A DNA stretch of 64,000 nucleotides from contig NZ_CP035686.1 in NCBI RefSeq assembly GCF_009665255.1, positions 1,488,001 to 1,552,000 of the forward strand. The letters run 5' to 3'. A program made the position numbers and the translations under genes. Below, one piece after another: positions 49,488 through 59,745 of the stretch. Below the pieces are notes generated by a model. It was not told the DNA's origin and ran no database searches. It worked only from the letters and a program-made list of their open reading frames with translations. This DNA comes from Vibrio metoecus (GTDB lineage Bacteria; Pseudomonadota; Gammaproteobacteria; Enterobacterales; Vibrionaceae). Within the stretch, counting starts at the first letter, position 1, and every line of letters begins with the position of its first letter.

Positions 49488-51320
49488 TTATTGTTTCAAT
49501 GCTTGATAAATGATTTCTGCCAACGCGTAACTAATCCCCGGCACTTTGGCGATTTCTTCAACAGATGCACGTTTCAATTCCTGCATACCACCCAAATATT
49601 TGAGTAGCGCCTGACGCCGTTTTGGCCCCACGCCTTCAATACCCTCAAGCGTACTGGTACGGCGAGTTTTTCCGCGCTGCGCTCTGTGTCCTGCAATCGC
49701 GTGATTATGGCTTTCATCACGAATATGTTGAATCAAGTGTAGTGCAGGTGCATCACTCGGTAGATGGAATTCATCGCCATCAATCGTGATCAGCGTTTCC
49801 AAACCGGGTTTACGTGTCACTCCTTTGGCGATACCAATGATCTTCGGGTACTTCGGCCAATCCTGCCAACATGAGGAGATAATTTCGTACGCACGATTAA
49901 GCTGCCCTTTGCCGCCATCAATAAAAATAATGTCGGGAATTTTACTGCTATCAAGCTGCTTGCTGTAGCGGCGTTCCAACACTTGCGCCATCGCCGCGTA
50001 ATCATCCCCACCGGTGATGCCAGTGATGTTGTAACGCCGATACTCTTGCTTTAGCGGCCCTTCTTGGTTGAACACCACACAAGAGGCCATCGTGCTTTCG
50101 CCCATGGTATGCGAGATATCAAAACACTCCATGCGGGTAATCGCATCCATTCCGAGCTCTTCTTGCAAGGCTTTGAAGCGCTGACTGATGGTCATTTTGT
50201 GATTGATCTTGGTCGTCAGCGCCGTCAAAGCATTGGTATTAGAAAGCTTTAAATAGCGGCCACGCGTACCGGTTGGATTGACATGGAAAGTGACTTTGCG
50301 CCCTGCAAGTTCACTGATCGCGGTTTGTAGCGCCTCGGTTTCTTCGGTCAATCCTCGATTTAAAATGATCCGTGCAGGAATACTGCGAGCTTCACTGTGG
50401 CTCAAATAATATTGGCTTAAAAAGCTCTCAAACACTTCGACCTGCGAGGTATCACTTGGTATTTTCGGGAAATGGCTACGACTGCCGAGCACTTTGCCTT
50501 GGCGGATCATCAAAATATGGATGCAAGCAATGCCATTTTCTTGCGCAAAACCGAGCACATCCAAGTCTTCCAAACTGTCATCCGACACAAATTGCTGCTC
50601 TTGTACGCGGCGAATGGCTTGAATTTGGTCACGCGCTTTAGCGGCATCTTCAAAACGCAGTTCACGGCTCGCCTGCTCCATTTTCTCAACCAGAATCGAC
50701 AATACTTGGTTGTCTTTGCCTTGCAGGAAAAGACGCAGGTAATGGACGATCTCTTGATAGCCTTGGTCAGAAATCAGCCCTTTCACACAAGGTCCGGCAC
50801 AGCGACCAATCTGATACATCAAGCAAGGTCGAGTACGGTTGCTGTACACCGTATCTTCACACTGACGGACGGGAAAGATTTTCTGGATCAAATGCAGAGT
50901 TTCACGCACTGCACCCGAATCCGGATAAGGCCCGAAATATTCACCACGGCGTTTTTTGGCACCACGATGTGAGGACAGTCGCGGGTGTTTGTGCGCGCTT
51001 AAGAAAATATAGGGATAAGACTTATCATCACGCAGCAGCACGTTGTACTTAGGCAGATACTGCTTGATGTAATTGTGCTCAAGGATCAATGCTTCCGTTT
51101 CGGTGTGGGTGACCGTCACGTCAATCTTGGCGATGTTGCTGACGAGAGCTTTGGTTTTTTCGCTGTCGAGATTCTTGCGAAAATAGCTGGTTAGACGCTT
51201 TTTGAGGTCTTTGGCTTTGCCGACATAAATCACTTCAGCCTCAGCGTTATACATTCGGTATACGCCGGGCTGGTTGGTGACTGTCTTAAGAAAAGGGGCA
51301 GAATCAAACTGTGTCGACAC
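49488..51320 (-). CDS. uvrC: Excinuclease ABC subunit C
   Basis: 610 residues. GIY-YIG nuclease domain ([19 protein letters not shown], about 20-40), cysteine-rich region ([13 protein letters not shown]), UVR helix (about 205-240), RNase H-like C-nuclease (DGGKGQLN) and helix-hairpin-helix tail. Incises on both sides of DNA lesions with UvrAB. GTG start at 51320 overlaps the varA stop (TAGTG), implying coupling. Confidence 0.98.
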   Translation of the reverse strand: MSTQFDSAPFLKTVTNQPGVYRMYNAEAEVIYVGKAKDLKKRLTSYFRKNLDSEKTKALVSNIAKIDVTVTHTETEALILEHNYIKQYLPKYNVLLRDDKSYPYIFLSAHKHPRLSSHRGAKKRRGEYFGPYPDSGAVRETLHLIQKIFPVRQCEDTVYSNRTRPCLMYQIGRCAGPCVKGLISDQGYQEIVHYLRLFLQGKDNQVLSILVEKMEQASRELRFEDAAKARDQIQAIRRVQEQQFVSDDSLEDLDVLGFAQENGIACIHILMIRQGKVLGSRSHFPKIPSDTSQVEVFESFLSQYYLSHSEARSIPARIILNRGLTEETEALQTAISELAGRKVTFHVNPTGTRGRYLKLSNTNALTALTTKINHKMTISQRFKALQEELGMDAITRMECFDISHTMGESTMASCVVFNQEGPLKQEYRRYNITGITGGDDYAAMAQVLERRYSKQLDSSKIPDIIFIDGGKGQLNRAYEIISSCWQDWPKYPKIIGIAKGVTRKPGLETLITIDGDEFHLPSDAPALHLIQHIRDESHNHAIAGHRAQRGKTRRTSTLEGIEGVGPKRRQALLKYLGGMQELKRASVEEIAKVPGISYALAEIIYQALKQ

Positions 51321-51964
51321 TATAACTTCTCAGTATCTAAGATCCCGTGTCGGATAGCTAAGTGGGTTAATTCCACGTCACCGTTGATATTCAGTTTGGC
51401 GAACAGACGGTAGCGGTAGCTGTTGACGGTTTTCGGGCTCAAACTGAGCTGTTCGGAAATGTCCGTCACCTTCTGGCCTTTAGTGATCATCAACATGATC
51501 TGCAATTCGCGTTCGGAGAGATCAGCAAAAGGATTTTCAGAGGCGGGCGAAAACTGGCTCAACGCCATTTGCTGCGCAATTTCTGGAGAAATATAACGCT
51601 GGCCACTGTGAACGATACGGATCGCATTGACCATTTCATCCGGCGCCGCGCCCTTCGTGAGATAACCTGCGGCACCCGCTTGCATCACTTTGGTTGGGAA
51701 CGGATTTTCGGTATGTACCGTCAATACAATAATTTTAATGTCTGGATTAACACGCAACAGCTTCTTGGTTGCTTCCAAGCCACCAATACCCGGCATGTTC
51801 ATATCCATTAAAATGACGTCTGCATGGTTCGCACGACACCATTTTACTGCTTCTTCACCGCTGTCAGCTTCCCCTGCTACTTTCATTCCACGGACGTCTT
51901 CAATAATACGTCGTATCCCTGTGCGAACCAGCTCGTGATCATCTACAAGGAAAACACTAATCAA
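51320..51964 (-). CDS. varA: Response regulator VarA (UvrY/GacA family)
   Basis: 214 residues from TTG 51964 (GGAG 8 nt upstream). Receiver domain with [10 protein letters not shown], phospho-Asp54 (ILMDMNMPG) and the KGAA loop lysine; LuxR-type HTH near 150-205 ([15 protein letters not shown] then [11 protein letters not shown]). With sensor VarS it switches on the CsrB/C/D small RNAs that sequester CsrA, affecting quorum sensing and virulence in V. cholerae. varA-uvrC linkage is conserved. The open frame extends 13 codons upstream but those do not match homologues. Confidence 0.95.
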   Translation of the reverse strand: MISVFLVDDHELVRTGIRRIIEDVRGMKVAGEADSGEEAVKWCRANHADVILMDMNMPGIGGLEATKKLLRVNPDIKIIVLTVHTENPFPTKVMQAGAAGYLTKGAAPDEMVNAIRIVHSGQRYISPEIAQQMALSQFSPASENPFADLSERELQIMLMITKGQKVTDISEQLSLSPKTVNSYRYRLFAKLNINGDVELTHLAIRHGILDTEKL

Positions 51965-52339
51965 ACTTGTATCTCCACACTTATCTATTGGCTCTGCACC
52001 CACCTAGACAGTGGATTACAGCGAAGTTACCCCAACCAACGCGGGCAACTTTTCTCTCGTGAATATGATCTGAAACCTACACTTTAGCAAGCACTTATTT
52101 TTCAAAGTGTCGAATCGCACATGTGGCACATAGAAATCAATAAGTTAATGAAAATCATATTCGACCAATTGAAAGCTTTAGTGAATGTTTTCACTCATTT
52201 TCACCGTATGATTTCAATTGTCTTTCGCCGATGATTGGCCTTATCTGGCGACACAAATCACAATGCGATGTAATCAGCTTCACGATCAGTATAATGTGCC
52301 AGCGCAAAACTGTATGAGAATCTATAAAGGTGAATCAGA
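51965..52339. promoter_or_regulatory. Divergent region varA/polB
   Basis: 375 bases without a gene. An inverted repeat AGTGAA-TGTT-TTCACT lies at 52180-52195. A wider pair TGAAAATCATA/TATGATTTCA brackets it (from about 52149 to 52216). I find no good LexA box (CTG-N10-CAG) before polB. Confidence 0.4.
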
Positions 52340-54703
52340 TTGAAGATTGAACAAGGGTTTGTATTAACACGTCACGCTCGTGATGTGGCTGGACAAACCC
52401 AAATTGAACTTTGGCTTGCCACACCTTCAGGCCCCACGCAACTAATCATACGCGGTGAGCGCCCTGTGTTTTTTATTGAACAATCGGCTTGCTCAGAGAC
52501 TGAATCTATTGCAGCGCCACTGGCCTTGCAGCTTTCGCTCTCACCCCTCGCCCTACACAGCTTCCAAGGCCAAGCCCTCACTGCTTGTTACACCACCACC
52601 ATTCGAGATAGTCAAACCTTAGCGGAAAAACTCGCTCACGCGGAAATTTTAACCTTCGAGACCGATATCCGTTTGGCTGACCGTTTTCTGATGGAACGCT
52701 TTATCCAAGGCAGCATCGAATTTACTGGTCAAATCACCGATTTCGGTCGTTATCGCCAAGTTCAGCAAGCCAAATGTCGCCAAGGTGACTACCTGCCGAC
52801 GCTAAATATGGTGTCGCTAGACATCGAATGCTCCGAAAAAGGGCTGCTCTATTCGATTGGCTTGGACAGCCCGATGGACAGTCGAGTGATTATGATAGGT
52901 CAGCCAGAGCCTGCGGAAACGCCGATTCAATGGGTCGAGGATGAATACCAGTTACTCAAAGCGCTCATTGCATGGTTTGAGCAGTTTGATCCTGATGTGA
53001 TTATTGGTTGGAGTGTGGTGGATTTCGATTTCCGGCTGCTGCACAAACGCGCGGAGTTCCACAAACTGAAACTCACTATTGGCCGAGCTCAGCAACCGAG
53101 CTTCTTTCGAACGGCGAGCCAAACTCAGCAAGGCTTTATCAGTATTCCCGGACGTGTGGTGCTCGATGGCATCGATACGTTAAAAACCGCGACTTACCAT
53201 TTTCGTTCATGGTCTTTGGAGTCCGTCTCGCAAGAGCTGCTCGGCGAAGGGAAAGCGATCCATAACGTGCATGATCGGATGGATGAAATTAACCAGATGT
53301 TTCGCCACGATAAGCCCTCGCTCGCTCGCTACAACCTGCAAGACTGCGTATTAGTGAATAAGATTTTTGCGGCCACTCATCTGCTCGATTTCGCCATTCA
53401 GCGTTCACGTTTAACAGGTGTCGAGTTAGATCGCATTGGTGGCTCTGTAGCCGCATTCACCAATCTCTATCTACCACAACTACACCGTGCAGGGTATGTC
53501 GCTCCCAATTTGCAGCCAGAAAACTGGGTTGCCAGCCCGGGCGGTTATGTGATGGATTCAATTCCGGGGCTGTATGACTCGGTACTCGTGCTCGATTTTA
53601 AAAGCCTCTACCCTTCGATTATTCGCTCGTTTTTGATTGATCCGCTTGGGTTGATTGAAGGATTAAAGCTACCGATAGGCAAACAAGCCGATCACGCGGT
53701 TCCGGGCTTTCGCGGTGGTCAATTTCATCGTACCAAACACTTTTTGCCTGAGATGATCGAAAAGCTATGGGCAGCGCGCGATGAAGCCAAACGCAACCAA
53801 GAAAAGGCTTTTTCGCAAGCGATCAAAATCATCATGAACTCGTTTTATGGTGTACTCGGATCATCAGGCTGCCGCTTTTTCGATGCGCGATTGGCATCGA
53901 GCATTACCATGCGCGGCCATGAAATCATGATCCAAACAAAACAGTTGATTGAAGCGCGCGGCTATCAAGTAATTTATGGCGATACAGACTCAACTTTCGT
54001 TGCGCTGGGTGGTCAGTACACTCAACAAGAAGCCGACACGATTGGTAATGCTTTGGTGAGTGAAATCAACCAATGGTGGACAGAGCATTTAAAGCAAGAA
54101 TATGCCCTTACTTCGATTCTTGAACTCGAATACGAAACCCACTATCGCCGCTTTTTAATGCCGACCATTCGCGGTTCAGAAACGGGCTCCAAAAAACGCT
54201 ATGCGGGTTTAAAAGGGGATGGTGATAATGAACAACTGATTTTTAAAGGTTTGGAAAGCGCACGCACCGATTGGACGCCGCTCGCGCAACGGTTTCAACA
54301 TCAGCTGTATCAATTGATTTTCCACGGCCAAGACCCAGAATCCTATATTCGCACTATCGTAGAACAGACATTGGCAGGCCAATTGGATGATCAATTGGTA
54401 TATCAAAAGCGTTTGCGCCGACGGTTACATGAGTACCAAAAGAATGTGCCGCCGCAAGTGCGCGCAGCCAGAATGGCGGATGACATTAATGCCAAACTCG
54501 GGCGGCCTCTACAGTATCAGTATCGCGGCAGCATTGAATATTTGATCACCGTGAATGGACCAGAGCCGAAAGAGTATTCCAAAAGTCCGATGGATTATCA
54601 GCACTACATCGACAAGCAACTCAAACCGGTGGCAGACGCGATTTTGCCTTTCATCGGCAAGCAATTCGACGAGCTTATTGCACCTCAGCTGGGGTTGTTT
54701 TGA
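52340..54703 (+). CDS. polB: DNA polymerase II
   Basis: 787 residues, family B. Exo I DIECSEKG, exo II region with IIGWSVVDFDFRLL, exo III YNLQDCVLV; polymerase motifs DFKSLYPSIIRSF (A), KIIMNSFYGVLGS (B) and YGDTDS (C). Proofreading repair polymerase for restart and translesion. TTG start with AGGTGA upstream. The 3' end overlaps the convergent EIIC-EAL gene by 29 bp. Confidence 0.98.
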   Translation: MKIEQGFVLTRHARDVAGQTQIELWLATPSGPTQLIIRGERPVFFIEQSACSETESIAAPLALQLSLSPLALHSFQGQALTACYTTTIRDSQTLAEKLAHAEILTFETDIRLADRFLMERFIQGSIEFTGQITDFGRYRQVQQAKCRQGDYLPTLNMVSLDIECSEKGLLYSIGLDSPMDSRVIMIGQPEPAETPIQWVEDEYQLLKALIAWFEQFDPDVIIGWSVVDFDFRLLHKRAEFHKLKLTIGRAQQPSFFRTASQTQQGFISIPGRVVLDGIDTLKTATYHFRSWSLESVSQELLGEGKAIHNVHDRMDEINQMFRHDKPSLARYNLQDCVLVNKIFAATHLLDFAIQRSRLTGVELDRIGGSVAAFTNLYLPQLHRAGYVAPNLQPENWVASPGGYVMDSIPGLYDSVLVLDFKSLYPSIIRSFLIDPLGLIEGLKLPIGKQADHAVPGFRGGQFHRTKHFLPEMIEKLWAARDEAKRNQEKAFSQAIKIIMNSFYGVLGSSGCRFFDARLASSITMRGHEIMIQTKQLIEARGYQVIYGDTDSTFVALGGQYTQQEADTIGNALVSEINQWWTEHLKQEYALTSILELEYETHYRRFLMPTIRGSETGSKKRYAGLKGDGDNEQLIFKGLESARTDWTPLAQRFQHQLYQLIFHGQDPESYIRTIVEQTLAGQLDDQLVYQKRLRRRLHEYQKNVPPQVRAARMADDINAKLGRPLQYQYRGSIEYLITVNGPEPKEYSKSPMDYQHYIDKQLKPVADAILPFIGKQFDELIAPQLGLF

Positions 54704-56774
54704 GCATATTACGTTCTTGCACGAATTCCACCAAATGTTCACGAGTGAGAGATTTACTGTAAAACCAGCCTTGTACTGAGAAAGGGTATTCATCTCCCAT
54801 CGCTTCTAATTGCTCTTGAGTTTCGACCCCTTCGACGATCGTTTCCAACTCAAGGGAATGAGCAACGAGCTGTAAATTCGCAAACACTTTACGCCCTTTT
54901 TCAGAGGCCAAAGCTAGCACGAAAGAGCGATCAATCTTGATCCCATCGACATCAAAACGGTGCAGATAGCTGAGAGAAGAGTAACCAGTACCAAAATCAT
55001 CAATGTAAATTTTGACACCTAATTGATGGAGTTGATTAAATACCCAAGTCAAACGCTGTTCATCCGCCAGTAAACTTTCTTCCGTCAGCTCAATATGGAT
55101 TAATCCTGCCACTGGGCGAATGATCTCTTCAATCTGAGCCATTACGGTCAAATTCATCAAGGTTTCTGCCGTCAGATTAATACTGACAGGTACATAAACT
55201 CCGAGATCCGTTAGCTTGCGAACATCACGCGTAGCGTGTTTCACCACCCATAAATCCATCTCTTTCATCAACCCTGCTTTGGCAAGGGAAGGTAAAAAGG
55301 CTGCCGGTGGTAGAATGTTATCTTGTTGATCTTTGGCGCGAATTAATGCCTCACAACCAATCACTTGCCCAGTGCGATGGCAAACTTGTGGTTGATACTC
55401 CAAACAGAACTCTTTGCTGCTCATCATTTGCAGTTGTTGCTCAACCTTCAATTGTTCACGTTCTTGTTTTTGCGCCAATGCAATCGGGTCATCTTGCAAG
55501 TGTTCTGCTTCTTCTTGGCGACGGGTGTACATAGTATCTAGCGAAGGAATACGAATAACCTGCTTGCCATACTGTTCATTGAGCCGTAACACCGAAGGCA
55601 GATACAAAACGCAACCAAGAAAAATGTTGAACAGTTGGAGTAACAAAGCGTGCCAGTCGCCATTCGTCGCAATCCACGCATTAAGAAAAATCGGGCTATT
55701 AAACGGAACGGAAACCGTAGGATAATCCACCCATCCAGAGGTAACCACCCATAAAGACACCACGACATTCGTCATCGGCACTAACAGAAAGGGCAGAAAC
55801 AATCTGGGATTCAAAATCAATGGCAAGCCAAATAGGAATATTTCATTCACATTGATAAACCCGATAGGAATGCTCGCTAAGGCAAGCAATCGTATGGATT
55901 TTTGTTTACTAAACAGCAAAATGGATAAAGCCAGTGAAAAAGTGGCCCCACTGCCTCCAATAAACACGAAAGTACCCATAAAAGACAAATTCATCGGATA
56001 CGGAGCACTTTCCCCGATCAATAAATAGGACTCAGAAAGCAGACTCGCTTCTTGTAAGCGTTCCACTAAAGGTAGTAACGCGTAATAACCATGCACCCCG
56101 AAAAACCAAAGTAGGGAATTAAGGCTAGCGAACGTTAACCCAAATGCATAAGGGTCATTGGCATAATCAAAATGCATTAAACTCGCGAAGATTTGGCGCG
56201 TCACTGGGCCAAATAAAATTAAATTAATCGCCACTACTACAATCGAGGTCAACGCTGCCGGCAACACCAGATTGAGCGACTCACGGACAATAGTACCAGC
56301 ACTGTTAGAACGCGTTAAATGCAATGCGGGGTAACGCATAAGCCAAGCAATCAACGGAATAGCGTATACGGGGGTCACCAGTGCCGTGACAATCTGAAAC
56401 GTCGGCAGATTATGTTCGGTACTGACCGATGCCGATGACACCACTAAGTAAACGATGCTCAGTAGCGCAATCGGAGGTCGTGGTAAATGCCAATGCATCG
56501 CTAAAAGATAAGAAATGGTCGCCGTCATCAAATAAGGGAACGTTTCGGCGATCACTTGATTAGCACGATATAAAACCAGCACCCACTCCGGGCGACCACC
56601 ACTAAACAATTCCCCCATACTGGCGATAAACAGCACAAAGGAAGAGATCATCAAACAGGGGATCAGCCATACCATACCTTCTCGAATTGAATGCATGGAC
56701 GAGACTAGATATTGAGAAATATTGGCCAGTTCTATCTTTTTAATGGTTGGGTGGCACTTATCAAGAATGGACAT
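54675..56774 (-). CDS. PTS EIIC-like membrane domain fused to EAL phosphodiesterase
   Basis: 699 residues. The first 400 form about ten membrane helices resembling the EIIC permease of lactose/cellobiose-type PTS (GVHGYYALLP, GGSGATFSLAL, NVNEIFLFGLPLILNP). No EIIA or EIIB domain or phosphocysteine is seen. After a charged linker (about 410-445) comes an EAL domain with EALIR, NLT, ELTEES, IDDFGTGYSSLSYL, KIDRSF, EGVET and QGW, so all metal and catalytic residues look intact. It should degrade c-di-GMP in response to a ligand at the EIIC part. The ligand is unknown. Confidence 0.93.
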   Translation of the reverse strand: MSILDKCHPTIKKIELANISQYLVSSMHSIREGMVWLIPCLMISSFVLFIASMGELFSGGRPEWVLVLYRANQVIAETFPYLMTATISYLLAMHWHLPRPPIALLSIVYLVVSSASVSTEHNLPTFQIVTALVTPVYAIPLIAWLMRYPALHLTRSNSAGTIVRESLNLVLPAALTSIVVVAINLILFGPVTRQIFASLMHFDYANDPYAFGLTFASLNSLLWFFGVHGYYALLPLVERLQEASLLSESYLLIGESAPYPMNLSFMGTFVFIGGSGATFSLALSILLFSKQKSIRLLALASIPIGFINVNEIFLFGLPLILNPRLFLPFLLVPMTNVVVSLWVVTSGWVDYPTVSVPFNSPIFLNAWIATNGDWHALLLQLFNIFLGCVLYLPSVLRLNEQYGKQVIRIPSLDTMYTRRQEEAEHLQDDPIALAQKQEREQLKVEQQLQMMSSKEFCLEYQPQVCHRTGQVIGCEALIRAKDQQDNILPPAAFLPSLAKAGLMKEMDLWVVKHATRDVRKLTDLGVYVPVSINLTAETLMNLTVMAQIEEIIRPVAGLIHIELTEESLLADEQRLTWVFNQLHQLGVKIYIDDFGTGYSSLSYLHRFDVDGIKIDRSFVLALASEKGRKVFANLQLVAHSLELETIVEGVETQEQLEAMGDEYPFSVQGWFYSKSLTREHLVEFVQERNMLKTTPAEVQ

Positions 56775-56883
56775 GCTAGAGCAACTCGGAAGAATACATA
56801 ACTAAAAGTTAGCACAGCATTTCCTTAATTAATAAACCGTTAAACTGTGCAAAATAATACTTATCGCAAATTCTCAAAAAAGA

Positions 56884-57660
56884 CTAACCAATCCTGAATT
56901 CGGTTTTTTGATATTGAGACACCAGCCAAGGACCAAAGCTATCAAGTAAACCCACCACCGAGCGTTTGGGAATCGCACGGGATTTTAGCAGTAAACCAAG
57001 GCGGTCAATCTCAATCTGCTTCTCTGGGTGATAGCGTAGGAAGTGGGTACCGCATTCTAGTGGATCGTCAAACCACTGCTTGTCGCGGTACATAATCAGT
57101 GAATAACTGGCACGCAGTAGTTTTTTGGCCACCATCTGCTGAGCCAAAATCTGCTCTTGTTGATTAGCCGCTTTGGCAATTTTATCTCGGTAATAGGCTA
57201 GCCAATCACCGACATCCATATTCCAATGTTTGGCAATTTCCCAACTGGGCTCGTAGTGACCAAAACACTCCGCCAGATCATCGCCATATATGCACACACA
57301 GCAATGGCGCAGCATAAAACCCCAAGAGAAAATCGCCTCTAAGGTCGCGATTTCTTCAACCGTTGCAAGTTTGATGGATACATCAGTGATCCACGGATAA
57401 CTTTTCTGAAAACGCCAACGAATCGTGTTGATTAAGGTCGCGCGATTTTCTTCAAAAGCGCCATGCGTGACTACCACGACATCCAGATTGGAACGGTTAG
57501 GCTGTGCCGTTTTGCGCGCCACACTGCCGTAAAGATAGATACTGTGCAGCGCCTGCCCTGCCCCTGCACGCCAAAAACGTACCAAATCGGTAATCGCACT
57601 TTGGTATTCAGGTTGAAAAGGCTGTTTCGGGTCAATCACCGGCAGAGTCATACCGCTCAC
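56884..57660 (-). CDS. Nucleotidyltransferase-domain protein
   Basis: 258 residues. Pol-beta-type nucleotidyltransferase motif GSVARKTAQPNRSNLDVVVV (G-S then D-x-V, about 46-65) and a helical C-half (about 140-250) with LAYYRDKIAKAANQQE, KLLRASYSLIMYRDKQW. It may modify a small molecule or nucleic acid; aminoglycoside-type and HEPN-paired toxin roles are possible but not shown. Start is GTG 57660 or ATG 57651. Confidence 0.75.
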   Translation of the reverse strand: MSGMTLPVIDPKQPFQPEYQSAITDLVRFWRAGAGQALHSIYLYGSVARKTAQPNRSNLDVVVVTHGAFEENRATLINTIRWRFQKSYPWITDVSIKLATVEEIATLEAIFSWGFMLRHCCVCIYGDDLAECFGHYEPSWEIAKHWNMDVGDWLAYYRDKIAKAANQQEQILAQQMVAKKLLRASYSLIMYRDKQWFDDPLECGTHFLRYHPEKQIEIDRLGLLLKSRAIPKRSVVGLLDSFGPWLVSQYQKTEFRIG

Positions 57661-57866
57661 GTACTCACTTGGTTTGCAGAAGCCTTATGTTCCACGATGC
57701 GCGGCTATCAATCAATAGCTCACCGTTTTATTGCTTAGCAAAGCATCACTCCGGTTAGCTCTTCATCATGCAACGCGTGAGACAAAACGCAACATAAGGA
57801 GAGATATTCCTTTTCCCCCTTCCTTTAGTTATAATGCTGCCACTTTTTACACGAAGGATATATTTC

Positions 57867-58433
57867 ATGCCAAAGGCAAGTGAACTGAAAAAAGGTTTTG
57901 CCATCGTTTCTAACGGTAAAACTCTGCTGATCAAAGATATCGAAGTGACCACTCCAGGTGGCCGCGGCGGTTCAAAAATCTACAAACTGCGTTGTACTGA
58001 CCTCAATACTGGCGCTCGCGTAGATGAGCGTTACAAATCTGACGACGTGCTCGACACCGTAGAAATGAACAAGCGCCCGATCTCTTTCTCTTACATTGAT
58101 GGCGATGAGTATGTCTTCATGAACAATGACGACTACACCCCATACAACTTCAAGAAAGATGAAATCGAAGACGAACTGCTGTTCATCACTGAAGAAATTC
58201 AAGGTATGAGCGTAGTATTGGTTGACGGTGAAGCGGTTGCGATTGAACTGCCATCTTCTGTTGAAATGGTGATTGAAGAGACAGATCCATCAATCAAAGG
58301 TGCTTCGGCCTCTTCTCGTACTAAACCAGCGCGTATGCCAACTGGATTAGTGGTTCAAGTTCCAGAGTACATTGCAACGGGCGATCGTATCGTTATCAAT
58401 ACTGCTGAACGCAAATTCATGAACCGAGCGTAA
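57867..58433 (+). CDS. efpL: EF-P-like elongation factor EfpL (YeiP)
   Basis: 188 residues from ATG 57867. Three beta-barrel domains as EF-P. The tip loop TPGGRGGSK has Arg33 in place of the modified lysine, as in the EfpL subfamily (E. coli YeiP), which rescues ribosomes stalled at proline-containing motifs without lysine modification. GVKG/IKGASASSRTKPA in domain III is typical. Followed within 5 bp by yciU. Confidence 0.94.
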   Translation: MPKASELKKGFAIVSNGKTLLIKDIEVTTPGGRGGSKIYKLRCTDLNTGARVDERYKSDDVLDTVEMNKRPISFSYIDGDEYVFMNNDDYTPYNFKKDEIEDELLFITEEIQGMSVVLVDGEAVAIELPSSVEMVIEETDPSIKGASASSRTKPARMPTGLVVQVPEYIATGDRIVINTAERKFMNRA

Positions 58434-58437
58434 TCTT

Positions 58438-58758
58438 ATGGCTGAGCTAATTTCTATCGACGACACCATTGATACCGCATACGACATTTTCCTAGAGATG
58501 GCGCCAGATAACCTCGAACCTGTGGATGTAATTTTGTTCACAGCTCAGTTTGATGATCGCGGCGCGGCTGAAATGGTTGATGTCGGCGATGACTGGGATG
58601 ATCAAGTGGGCTTTGAAGTCGATAAGGAAATCTACGCCGAAGTTCGCATTGGTCTGGTGAACGAAGAGAACGATGTGCTGGACGATGTATTCGCTCGCAT
58701 GTTGATCAGCCGTGACCCGGATCAGAAGTTTTGTCATATGCTGTGGAAGCGTGACTAA
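58438..58758 (+). CDS. yciU: DNA-mimic protein YciU (HI1450 family)
   Basis: 106 residues, very acidic with many D and E (e.g. FDDRGAAEMVDVGDDWDDQ), which in HI1450 imitates DNA phosphates. A partner such as HU has been suggested. Probably co-transcribed with efpL (4-bp gap). Ends in a strong terminator. Confidence 0.92.
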   Translation: MAELISIDDTIDTAYDIFLEMAPDNLEPVDVILFTAQFDDRGAAEMVDVGDDWDDQVGFEVDKEIYAEVRIGLVNEENDVLDDVFARMLISRDPDQKFCHMLWKRD

Positions 58759-58765
58759 ACTTCGT

Positions 58766-58795
58766 AACGCCAGCTTTCAAGCTGGCGTTGCTCTT
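58766..58795 (+). terminator. Terminator of efpL-yciU
   Basis: AACGCCAGCTT/AAGCTGGCGTT, small loop, then GCTCTTTT. Confidence 0.85.
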
Positions 58796-58931
58796 TTAGC
58801 CCCATCAATATCAAGCACAATCACACCCTAAAAATCTGCGCAATGTGGCAACTTACACACAAAAAGTTGCAAAACTTCGATTTCAAAGAAATGATTTGTC
58901 TATGCAAATGATTTTTTGAAAGAGTTGAAAC

Positions 58932-59642
58932 TTGTCTCCACGCTATCTGCAAATCAAACAATTTATGCTCGATAACATCGAGTCGGGTCGTTGGCCGGTC
59001 GGTTATCGTACACCTACTGAATTGGAATTAACCGAGCAATTTGGTGTCAGCCGCATGACGGTCAACAAAGCGCTGCGCGATCTGGTCAGTGAAGGAAAAT
59101 TGCAGCGCCGCCCACGTTTAGGCACCTTTGTTTGCGCGGCAGAAGAGAAAGCCGAATCGCCTTTGCTAGATATTCGCAACATCGCGGATGAAATCCTCAG
59201 TCGCGGTAAGCAGTATCACAACAAAGTGGTTGAACAGCGTGCGCTGAACGCCGACGAAGCTGTCGCCATCAAGCTCGGTGTGATGGTGGGTAGCCCAGTG
59301 TTTTACAGTGAAATCATTCACTACGCTAACGATATCCCGATGCAACTGGAAGTGCGTTGGGTGAATAGCCGTTCGGTGCCACACTATTTGGATCAAGATT
59401 TTACCCAAATTACGCCCAACCAATATTTGTCGCAAAACTGTCCACTGAGCGCGATTGAGCATACTGTAGAAGCCATTGTGGCCGATGCGCATGTCAAACA
59501 AGCCCTTGCACTTGCGGCTAATGAACCTTGCTTGCTACTCAATCGCCGTACTTGGAGTGGTGACAAACTGGTTAGCTCAGCCCTGCTCTATCATCCGGGT
59601 TCGCGTTATAAACTCAGCTCGAAAATTCTGTTCAACCAATAG
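58932..59642 (+). CDS. hutC: Histidine utilisation repressor HutC
   Basis: 236 residues, GntR/HutC subfamily. N-terminal winged helix (about 1-70, TPTELELTEQFGVSRMTVNKALRDLVSEGKL given as its landmark region 27-57) and UTRA effector domain (about 85-230). It represses hut genes and is released by urocanate. TTG start at 58932 is forced by a TGA six bases upstream in frame. It lies directly before hutI, with the operator in the 103-bp gap. Confidence 0.93.
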   Translation: MSPRYLQIKQFMLDNIESGRWPVGYRTPTELELTEQFGVSRMTVNKALRDLVSEGKLQRRPRLGTFVCAAEEKAESPLLDIRNIADEILSRGKQYHNKVVEQRALNADEAVAIKLGVMVGSPVFYSEIIHYANDIPMQLEVRWVNSRSVPHYLDQDFTQITPNQYLSQNCPLSAIEHTVEAIVADAHVKQALALAANEPCLLLNRRTWSGDKLVSSALLYHPGSRYKLSSKILFNQ

Positions 59643-59705
59643 TCCCACATGATCACATTTTCGCAACATTCAAGTTGCGAACTTTTACGCTTTCCACTAT
59701 TTATT

Positions 59706-59715
59706 TGTATATACA
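59706..59715 (+). promoter_or_regulatory. HutC operator upstream of hutI
   Basis: TGTATATACA exactly matches the TGTA-N2-TACA motif described for HutC in Pseudomonas, 31 bp before the hutI ATG. Confidence 0.75.
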
Positions 59716-59745
59716 TTTGACATATCGATATCTGGATGGAAAGCG

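Noticed and set aside
52312..52330. LexA/SOS box before polB
   Set aside because: CTGTATGAGAATCTAT lacks the required CAG half, so SOS control as in E. coli polB is not supported here.
56884..57660. Toxin-antitoxin (HEPN/MNT) pair
   Set aside because: The nucleotidyltransferase gene stands alone; no partner HEPN gene lies beside it.
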